From positions 217,868 to 281,867 of the forward strand of contig NZ_JALKBH010000004.1 in NCBI RefSeq assembly GCF_023016115.1: a stretch of 64,000 bases of DNA, written 5' to 3'. A program made the position numbers and the translations under genes. Shown here piece by piece: positions 58,190-64,000 of the stretch. This DNA is from Alcanivorax sp. S6407 (GTDB taxonomy: Bacteria > Pseudomonadota > Gammaproteobacteria > Pseudomonadales > Alcanivoracaceae). Every line of letters begins with the position of its first letter. The stretch's first letter is position 1. Below the pieces are notes generated by a model. That model was not told where the DNA came from and made no database searches. It worked only from the letters and a program-made list of their open reading frames with translations.

Positions 58190-60475
58190 ATGATGCTTTT
58201 AGCAACGGATCTTGACGGTACATTTCTGGGCGGCAACGAAGAAAGCCGCTCCAGACTCTATCAACTGATCTCCGCCCACCCGGATATCGATCTGGTCTTT
58301 GTCACCGGACGCGGCCTCGAATCCGTGCTGCCGCTTCTGTCTGACCCCACCATCCCGACCCCGCAATACATTATCTGCGATGTGGGTTGCACCATTGTGG
58401 ATGGTGAAACCCTGCAACCGGTACAACCCATCCAGGGCCACATCGACAACATCTGGCCCGGCGAACATATTGTCGGCAATGCCGTCGAGCAAGTCTCCGC
58501 CTCCCTGCAACGCCAGGATGTGCCACAGGAACGCCGCTGCTCCTACTTTTGTGATGCCGATGAAATCGACAGCGCACTGGAAACCATGGTCGAGGACCTC
58601 GGTTGCGACCTGCTTTATTCTGCAGATCGCTATCTTGATGTGCTGCCCAAGGGCATCAACAAGGGCAAGACCCTGTTGAATCTGGTCAAGCATCTGGATA
58701 TCAATATCGAAAAAGTCCTGGTGGCAGGTGACACTCTCAATGACCTGTCCATGTACGAACATGGCTTTAAAGGGGTCTGTGTCGGTGAATCCGAACCGGC
58801 CCTGCTGGAAGCCACCGAGAACAGCACCCGCGTCATGCATGCGCCATCACCGGGTTGTGGCGGCATCCTGGAAGCGCTGGGTTACTTTGGTTTTCTCGGC
58901 CCCGCCGGCGTAGACACCGAAGTCCGCGATATTGCCACTCCGGGCAAGGCCGATCTGGTGATCGTCTATCACCGCCTGCCCTACGAAGAGTCCGTGATTG
59001 ACGGCAAGGTAGTACGCCACCGTCCCAAATCTCCCAACGGCATCATCCCGACCCTGCTGAGCTTCTTTGATGACGCCAAGGCCGGCTCCTGGGTAGCCTG
59101 GTCCGCCCACGATGGCGACCCGGAAGATTTCCAGACCCACACCGAAGTGGACGCCGAACGCTTCCCCAATCTGGTGGCCGCCCGCGTGCCCCTGAACAAG
59201 GACGACATCGACATCTTCTACAAGCGCTTTTCCAAGGAAGCCTTCTGGCCCACCCTGCACACCTTCTGGGAACGGGCCAGCTTCAAGGAAGAGCACTGGG
59301 AAGTGTTCCTGAAAGTGAACAAGATGTTCGCCGAACGTACCGCCGCAGAAGCCGCGGAGAACGCCACCGTCTGGATTCACGACTATAACCTGTGGATGGT
59401 ACCGGCTTACCTGCGCGAACTGCGCCCGGACGTAACCATCGCCTTCTTCCACCACACCTACTTCCCGTCCGCAGATGTGTTCAACGTCCTGCCCTGGCGC
59501 CGGGAGATTGTCGGCAGCCTGCTGCAGTGTGATTACGTGGGATTCCACATTCCCCGCCAGGCAGAAAACTTTGTTGATGTGGCACGCGGTGTCACGCCGC
59601 TGGAAGTGGTCGAAAAAGTGGGTTGCGCACCGCGCTTTCTTACCTATGGCTGCGCCGTGGGCCTGGATGAAATGACCAAGACCATCAAGGTCAACGACCG
59701 CTACATCGGCCTGGGCGCTCATCCGGTCGGCATTGATCTCAATCGCATCAAGACCGTCCTGGATGATCAGAAAACCCGCACGCGCATGCAGGAACTGCGC
59801 GAACAGCTAAAAGGCACCCGCCTGATCCTGTCCGTGGAACGGCTCGACTTCACCAAGGGCATTCTGGAAAAACTGGTGGCTTATGAGCGGTTGCTGACCG
59901 ATAACCCGGAGCTGCTGGGCAAAGTGACCTTGCTCACCGTGTGCGTGCCGGCCGCCAAGGAAATGCGTATCTATGACGAACTGCAGCAGCAGATCGAACA
60001 GACGGTGGGCCGCATCAACGGCCAGTTCGCCCGGGTCGGCTGGACCCCGGTGCAATTCTTTTTCCGCGCCTTCCCCTTCGAGGAACTGGTCAGCTACTAC
60101 GCCATGGCCGATGTCATGTGGATCACGCCGCTGCGTGATGGCCTCAACCTGGTCGCCAAGGAATACGTGGCCACCCAGGGCCTGACCCAGGGCAGCGGCG
60201 TACTGGTGCTATCGGAATTCACCGGCGCCGCCGCCGAACTGCGTGGCGCCATCCTCACTAATCCGCATAATCCACTGGAGCTGGCAGATACCTGCTATCT
60301 GGCGCTTTCCATGAGTGCCACCGACGCCCGCGCCCGTCTGGACGAAGCATTCAGTGCCGTTCAACACTACGACATCGAATATTGGGCGAATGATTTTCTG
60401 GACAACGTGGACCAGTTCAGCCGAAAGCCGAAGAAGAAGGTGAAGCTGGTGGGGCCGGATAGTCAGGTGGCATGA
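58190..60475 (+). CDS. ggpPS: Glucosylglycerol-phosphate synthase/phosphatase fusion
   Basis: A 761-residue two-domain protein. Residues ~1-245 are a HAD phosphatase (motif I D7-L-D9-G; later AGDTLNDLSMYEHGFKGVCVG). Residues ~250-745 are a GT20 glycosyltransferase: WIHDYNLWMVPAYLRELRPDVTIAFFHHTYFPSADVFNVLPWR, VERLDFTKGILEKL and ITPLRDGLNLVAKEYVA. This order is known for GgpPS of salt-tolerant gammaproteobacteria, which joins ADP-glucose and glycerol-3-phosphate and removes the phosphate to give the osmolyte glucosylglycerol. A trehalose-phosphate role is the alternative, but GT20 features (FFHHTYFPSADVFN) favour GgpS. Two ATGs (58190, 58193) lie three bases apart. Confidence 0.85.
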   Translation: MMLLATDLDGTFLGGNEESRSRLYQLISAHPDIDLVFVTGRGLESVLPLLSDPTIPTPQYIICDVGCTIVDGETLQPVQPIQGHIDNIWPGEHIVGNAVEQVSASLQRQDVPQERRCSYFCDADEIDSALETMVEDLGCDLLYSADRYLDVLPKGINKGKTLLNLVKHLDINIEKVLVAGDTLNDLSMYEHGFKGVCVGESEPALLEATENSTRVMHAPSPGCGGILEALGYFGFLGPAGVDTEVRDIATPGKADLVIVYHRLPYEESVIDGKVVRHRPKSPNGIIPTLLSFFDDAKAGSWVAWSAHDGDPEDFQTHTEVDAERFPNLVAARVPLNKDDIDIFYKRFSKEAFWPTLHTFWERASFKEEHWEVFLKVNKMFAERTAAEAAENATVWIHDYNLWMVPAYLRELRPDVTIAFFHHTYFPSADVFNVLPWRREIVGSLLQCDYVGFHIPRQAENFVDVARGVTPLEVVEKVGCAPRFLTYGCAVGLDEMTKTIKVNDRYIGLGAHPVGIDLNRIKTVLDDQKTRTRMQELREQLKGTRLILSVERLDFTKGILEKLVAYERLLTDNPELLGKVTLLTVCVPAAKEMRIYDELQQQIEQTVGRINGQFARVGWTPVQFFFRAFPFEELVSYYAMADVMWITPLRDGLNLVAKEYVATQGLTQGSGVLVLSEFTGAAAELRGAILTNPHNPLELADTCYLALSMSATDARARLDEAFSAVQHYDIEYWANDFLDNVDQFSRKPKKKVKLVGPDSQVA

Positions 60476-60481
60476 GAAGAA

Positions 60482-60511
60482 GAGCAGGACCCTGCAGGCA
60501 GGGCCCTGCTC
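60482..60511. terminator. Hairpin between convergent ggpPS and OmpA-type genes
   Basis: GAGCAGGACCCTGC/GCAGGGCCCTGCTC folds as a strong stem. There is no long T-tract, so termination may need Rho or be weak. Confidence 0.6.
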
Positions 60512-60515
60512 CTTG

Positions 60516-61982
60516 TCAATCGAAATGCACCCAGGTAATACGATCACCTCGGGCTTTCGCTACGGAATCCAGCAACGGCAGATCTTGCCGGCAACAACGC
60601 ACCTCATAATGCTCACTGATGTGGCTGGCGGGAATCCCTCTGCGAATCAGCTCCTCAATAATGATCCCGGAGCGATGCCTTGCCAGTGCATCGTTGTAGG
60701 CATGGCTACCGAAGCCGTCCGTTTCACCGATAACCGTAATCGGCGTACCGCGGTTGTTATAGGTTGCCACAATACGATCAAAGACCGGCATTTGCTCCTG
60801 GTGAATCACCGCACTGGCAAAGTCGAAGTAAAAGACATAAGTACCTGATGGCGCGACTGGACGCTCAATAAAGTTGTAGTCCATTTCCGGTACACGAATG
60901 CCCGCCACCTCAAGATGCAACGCCTGAACATCGCGATCAAAGGTTTGCACTTTCGGCTGCAATGTCCGGGCATTGTCTTTGTGAACAACAGTCCTCTGAT
61001 CAAGCTTGCCGTTATTCAGAATGAGCAGCCCCTGAGCAGGTGTGCCACCGCCTGTCTGCCCCACCTGAGGCACCGGGGAGGTCGTGGCTGGCCCCGTTCC
61101 CCCCCCTGTCGGACCACTACTCCCTGGTGGCGTGGCTTTGCCGGGAACAAGCATCGGGGTCGCATTGCCTTGCTGAGGCGGCGGCACAATCACTACCTGA
61201 CCCGGCACCGGATTTGGCGTCGGCTGCGTCGGCGCCAGTGTCGGCGTTGCCGTGCCCTGCTGCGGCGGCGGCACAATCACCACCTGACCCGGCACCGGAT
61301 TTGGTGTCGGCTGCGTCGGCGCCAGTGTCGGCGTTGCCGTGCCCTGCTGCGGCGGCGGCACAATCACCACTTGGCCCGGCACCGGATTCGGTGTCGGCTG
61401 CGTCGGCGCCAGTGTCGGCGTTGCCGTGCCCTGCTGCGGCGGCGGCACAATCACCACCTGACCCGGCACCGGATTCGGTGTCGGCTGCGTCGGCGCCAGT
61501 GTCGGCGTTGCCGTGCCCTGCTGCGGCGGCGGCACAATCACTGTCTGCCCGGGCACCAAGGGGGTTGGATTTCCATTCCCTCCACCCTGTTGCTGAAGCG
61601 GGGGGGCCTGAACGGTCATGGGCACGGGAACCGCATCCGGATGAAGACGCAGTGGCGGCGTCGGCGGCAACGGAGGGGCGGTCGGACGTGACGCCTTGAT
61701 TTTCTTCAACTTGTGAGGGGCAACGGGCCCACTGGTTCCGCTGTTTGTCGTGGCCGAAACACCCACCGGAACAACCGAAACTGGCTGGGTGCCAGTACCT
61801 CCCCCTCCAGCGGGAGGCAACACTCCCGTCGGCGAGCCACCCGCGGCATTGGTATTCAATTGAGCGCCGACATTGCCGCCATTTTGTTGCTGGCACTGCC
61901 ACGATTGAGAGTGCTGACAATTCGCAGACGCCAACGCCCACTCACTCCAGCCCAGGATTGCGATGACAAGAAAACGTTTCAT
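60516..61982 (-). CDS. OmpA-domain envelope protein with four 29-residue Pro/Gln repeats
   Basis: A 488-residue exported protein. The signal is MKRFLVIAILGWSEWALASA. Then come a Gly/Pro/Gln-rich region, four tandem copies of a 29-residue unit (VPGQVVIVPPPQQGTATPTL and APTQPTPNP; residues 143-258) and a partial fifth. After a Gly-rich link, an OmpA-like peptidoglycan-binding domain fills ~370-470 (FDFASAVIHQEQMPVFDRIVATYNN, then GETDGFGSHAYNDALARHRSGIIIEELIRRGIPASHI). The repeats suggest a long flexible stalk across the periplasm or on the surface. AGGAGG precedes the ATG, which lies 12 bp after the TpsB gene, so they share an operon. Confidence 0.85.
   Translation of the reverse strand: MKRFLVIAILGWSEWALASANCQHSQSWQCQQQNGGNVGAQLNTNAAGGSPTGVLPPAGGGGTGTQPVSVVPVGVSATTNSGTSGPVAPHKLKKIKASRPTAPPLPPTPPLRLHPDAVPVPMTVQAPPLQQQGGGNGNPTPLVPGQTVIVPPPQQGTATPTLAPTQPTPNPVPGQVVIVPPPQQGTATPTLAPTQPTPNPVPGQVVIVPPPQQGTATPTLAPTQPTPNPVPGQVVIVPPPQQGTATPTLAPTQPTPNPVPGQVVIVPPPQQGNATPMLVPGKATPPGSSGPTGGGTGPATTSPVPQVGQTGGGTPAQGLLILNNGKLDQRTVVHKDNARTLQPKVQTFDRDVQALHLEVAGIRVPEMDYNFIERPVAPSGTYVFYFDFASAVIHQEQMPVFDRIVATYNNRGTPITVIGETDGFGSHAYNDALARHRSGIIIEELIRRGIPASHISEHYEVRCCRQDLPLLDSVAKARGDRITWVHFD
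61209..61556. repeat. 87-bp tandem repeat inside the OmpA-type gene
   Basis: Four units of 87 bp (boundaries at 61556, 61469, 61382, 61295 and 61208) encode the 29-residue repeats. Units 2-4 are nearly identical at DNA level; unit 1 differs at its start (QTVIV). A fifth unit continues in part to about 61137. Low divergence implies recent gain or loss of copies. Confidence 0.85.
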
Positions 61983-61994
61983 GATATTCGCCTC

Positions 61995-63737
61995 CTAGAA
62001 AAAATAGGCCAGCTGAGCCCAGGCACGATAATCCGAATCCGATCGGTCAGTATCTTCCCCCGTTAGCGGGTCACTGCCAGGATTATCACCAAGTTGACGG
62101 CCAACAATCAGCTGTAACTGATACCGGCTTCGCCAGGTACTGTGGGAACTCAGCCCTACAGTTTTCAGGCTGAAGCGGTTCTCGATCTGGGGGTTACCGC
62201 CCTCCCAGCCAGGCCAGGTATCGTTAAACAGGGTGAGCCACCCCTGGCTATAGAAGAGAGAGATCTGGGTATCGCTGTGAAACAACACATCTGCAAAATC
62301 CCGCCGAATATCAATATGCAGCTGCGTACCTTCATCCCCGCTGGCTTCGCTCACGGGATACCCGGCAACATCATACGGGCCACCCAGGTAGAGTTTTTGT
62401 GAGGTATCCAGATTCCCGTTGGCAACCTGTCCGTTGATCATCAGAAAACTGGACCAGGCTCCGCCAAGGTGTTGCAGCCAGGCAACATGATAATTGAATC
62501 GGGCAAAATTCCCTTCCGTGTCCGAGGACGCCTGATCAAAAGCCAGGTAATTATCATCACCCAGAATATCGACACGACCGACATCCACGCCCAGGCCATA
62601 GGAGAATTCCGCCACCCTGAAAAGATTGAACTCCCGGTCTCCGTGCAGGCCAAGGGCTAACTTGTCCACACGACGATCACTTTCCCCAATCACATTATCC
62701 TCATCATGCATGCGCAGACTCGATACCGCCGTATTGAAACGCAGGTTATGGTGACGGGCACGAATCAAGGGGTAGCGGGCAAGGAGAGCCGCCTCATAGG
62801 CGTCTCCCATGACATCAAAGGGCTCATACTCTTCCCCCAGTTCATAATTCAGGTAATCCAGGCTCGCACCAAGACGCAGGCCATTGCCTCCGACCGGTAA
62901 ACTGTACTCACCATAGAGGTATTGCGACCCCTCGCCACTGGTGACCATGTCGAGAATCAGCTGATCACCTTGACGGGTGGGGCTGTTAAAATACAGCGAT
63001 CCCCCCACACGCATTTCCCCGGTGTAGTAGTCACCGAAGTTATCGATATACAGGTCACCGTTTATAGCCGGTTCGTCAGTGGTTTCCAGCTGAAGCAAGG
63101 CTTCCCCGGCGACCTCCCCGGGCAGTAACGCGCCTTTCACTTCCACTCCCGGCAAGTCCCCGATCAGCAGCATCGTCCGCTCCATGGGCGCCCGCTTCAA
63201 TGGCGTACCCGTGGCAAGGTTCTTAACCACAATACGGTGAATCACACTGTCCTTTACCCGCTCACCGCTATTGACCAGATACACCCCATTATCTGCAATC
63301 CGGCCCTCATAGACGTGAAGCGCAACGACCGGAGGGTCTTCCAGCATTTGTGGCGGAATAACCACTTCAGCAGCGAACAGGCCCGTATCGATATAGCGTT
63401 GCTGCAAGGCAGCAGCAGCATCATGAATCTCGGCAACACTGAGCATGCGCTGACTGAAAGGCTGAAGCACCGCCTCAAGTTCAGCCTGGCTCAATAACGT
63501 ATTGCCATGCACGGTATAGCCCTGGACGAAAACACTCCCTGGTGATTCCGCAGGCTGAGCAGAAGATGAAGAGGGTTCAATATCGAGATTAACGTCAGGA
63601 TCCGCCTCCAGCGAAGGGCCCGGCTGCGCCCTGCGATCCTGATGAAGGGCCCCGGCATCTGGGGCAGCATAAGAAAATGAAGGAAGCAGCAGGATTCCCC
63701 CTGCCAGCAGAGCGTTCCATGACAAGCGCAGCATCAT
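61995..63737 (-). CDS. Two-partner secretion translocator TpsB (FhaC/ShlB/HecB family)
   Basis: A 580-residue outer-membrane protein. The signal (LSWNALLAGGILLLPSFSYA) is followed by a Ser/Pro/Asp linker (to ~70) and a POTRA domain (VFVQGYTVHGNTLLSQAELEAVLQPFSQRMLSVAEIHDAAAALQQRYIDTGLFAAEVVIPPQML, ~75-140). A second POTRA-like part and a 16-stranded barrel follow (from ~210: YIDNFGDYYTGEMRVGGSLYFNSP, then GASLDYLNYELGEEYEPFDVMGD), with the conserved QKLYLGGPYDVAGYPVSEASGDEG motif near 475. It ends in phenylalanines. No TpsA partner is in view. The start at 63737 is preferred over a TTG at 63755. Confidence 0.9.
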   Translation of the reverse strand: MMLRLSWNALLAGGILLLPSFSYAAPDAGALHQDRRAQPGPSLEADPDVNLDIEPSSSSAQPAESPGSVFVQGYTVHGNTLLSQAELEAVLQPFSQRMLSVAEIHDAAAALQQRYIDTGLFAAEVVIPPQMLEDPPVVALHVYEGRIADNGVYLVNSGERVKDSVIHRIVVKNLATGTPLKRAPMERTMLLIGDLPGVEVKGALLPGEVAGEALLQLETTDEPAINGDLYIDNFGDYYTGEMRVGGSLYFNSPTRQGDQLILDMVTSGEGSQYLYGEYSLPVGGNGLRLGASLDYLNYELGEEYEPFDVMGDAYEAALLARYPLIRARHHNLRFNTAVSSLRMHDEDNVIGESDRRVDKLALGLHGDREFNLFRVAEFSYGLGVDVGRVDILGDDNYLAFDQASSDTEGNFARFNYHVAWLQHLGGAWSSFLMINGQVANGNLDTSQKLYLGGPYDVAGYPVSEASGDEGTQLHIDIRRDFADVLFHSDTQISLFYSQGWLTLFNDTWPGWEGGNPQIENRFSLKTVGLSSHSTWRSRYQLQLIVGRQLGDNPGSDPLTGEDTDRSDSDYRAWAQLAYFF

Positions 63738-64000
63738 AACGTCATCACACAGCAATCAGCGTTACACCCAAGCCATCCCGGGCAATAAGGATATTACTTT
63801 TTGAGTATAACCCTGATTGACAGAATCATGTCATCTGCAAGTGTGAGACTTATGTATAGAGGGGGGGGGGAGCCAACATCCGCAATAACGGTATCCAAAG
63901 GCACCCGGTAAAACGCAGCGAACCAATCCCTTGATACTTTAAAACTGGCTCGCCGTGAACACATGAATTGCACCCGCAGCAACGAGAGCGATGCAGGCAA
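63738..64000. other. Leader region with a ten-G tract upstream of tpsB
   Basis: No supported gene. Ten consecutive G lie at 63861-63870, about 130 bp before the tpsB start, a length at which slipped-strand changes are common. A weak frame across the end of the window has no ribosome site and unlikely composition. The region may belong to a further gene to the right. Confidence 0.55.

Noticed and set aside
61209..61556. 87-bp direct repeats as a CRISPR array or integron sites
   Set aside because: The repeats are in frame, contiguous and code for the Pro/Gln stalk.
63794..64000. Minus-strand frame at the right edge
   Set aside because: It crosses the ten-G tract, has no ribosome site and shows no family resemblance.

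Overview
The window is GC-rich, gene-dense DNA of a free-living Gram-negative gammaproteobacterium. Rsd/AlgQ, Rep, RsuA, RlmI, UbiK, DsbB, RMF, PilH, CreBCD and sigma54/NtrC-type glnK-amtB all fit that class. The set, with a glucosylglycerol-phosphate synthase/phosphatase fusion (salt protection) and an AraC-paired membrane fatty-acid desaturase, suggests a marine oil-degrader relative such as Alcanivorax. The genus is inference only. I see no tRNA, rRNA, CRISPR array, insertion sequence or prophage.

Layout. 1-5.8 kb: a cut-off secreted HExxH protein, an S15-type lipoprotein hydrolase, an MFS exporter and a small outer-membrane barrel. 5.8-7.1 kb: no credible gene, but repeats and a candidate structured RNA with its own terminator. 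7.1-14.4 kb: EnvZ/OmpR pair divergent from an RND adaptor/permease operon. 15-22.5 kb: housekeeping and stress genes (pilH-like regulator, tex, gshA, rmf, dsbB, lrgAB-like, rsd). 22.7-28.2 kb: minus-strand creB-creC-creD plus a small coupled gene, then two coupled periplasmic protein genes. 28.3-33.7 kb: small signalling proteins and two TetR modules with visible operators (nitronate monooxygenase; alpha/beta hydrolase), then a two-TM potassium channel. 33.9-39.4 kb: rlmI, amtB, glnK with sigma54 promoter and NtrC-like sites, ubiK, comM-type ATPase. 39.8-47.1 kb: a surface block: collagen-like lipoprotein, OmpA-type lipoprotein, large glycine-rich autotransporter and a divergent AraC regulator. 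47.5-52.6 kb: acyl-CoA dehydrogenase, SDR, Nudix hydrolase, AraC regulator and desaturase. 52.9-57.5 kb: macrodomain protein, rsuA, rep, DedA/YqaA-type membrane protein. 58.2-63.7 kb: ggpPS fusion, then a convergent two-gene operon of a TpsB (FhaC/ShlB-type) translocator and a proline-rich OmpA protein with four 29-residue repeats.

The most striking feature is not a gene. Nearly every long intergenic gap is built from four module types: (a) REP-like palindromes of the kind known from Pseudomonas (TGTAGGAGC...GCGATCCGAGC); (b) degenerate tandem arrays with a strict 7-bp period in several sequence families (TAGCTTG, CGAGTTG, GCGTGAT, GCGTCAG, CAAGTTA); (c) arrays with a 9-bp period (ACCACAGAG/GGCACAGAG/TTCACTGAG); (d) terminator hairpins placed beside them. 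The arrays occur mostly as inverted pairs around a spacer, often nested inside one another. At least four gaps carry the same composite (REP, heptads, spacer, inverted heptads, inverted REP), and two inverted copies bracket the macrodomain gene. Composite copies in the last third of the window and nested forms elsewhere are the main candidates for something undescribed.
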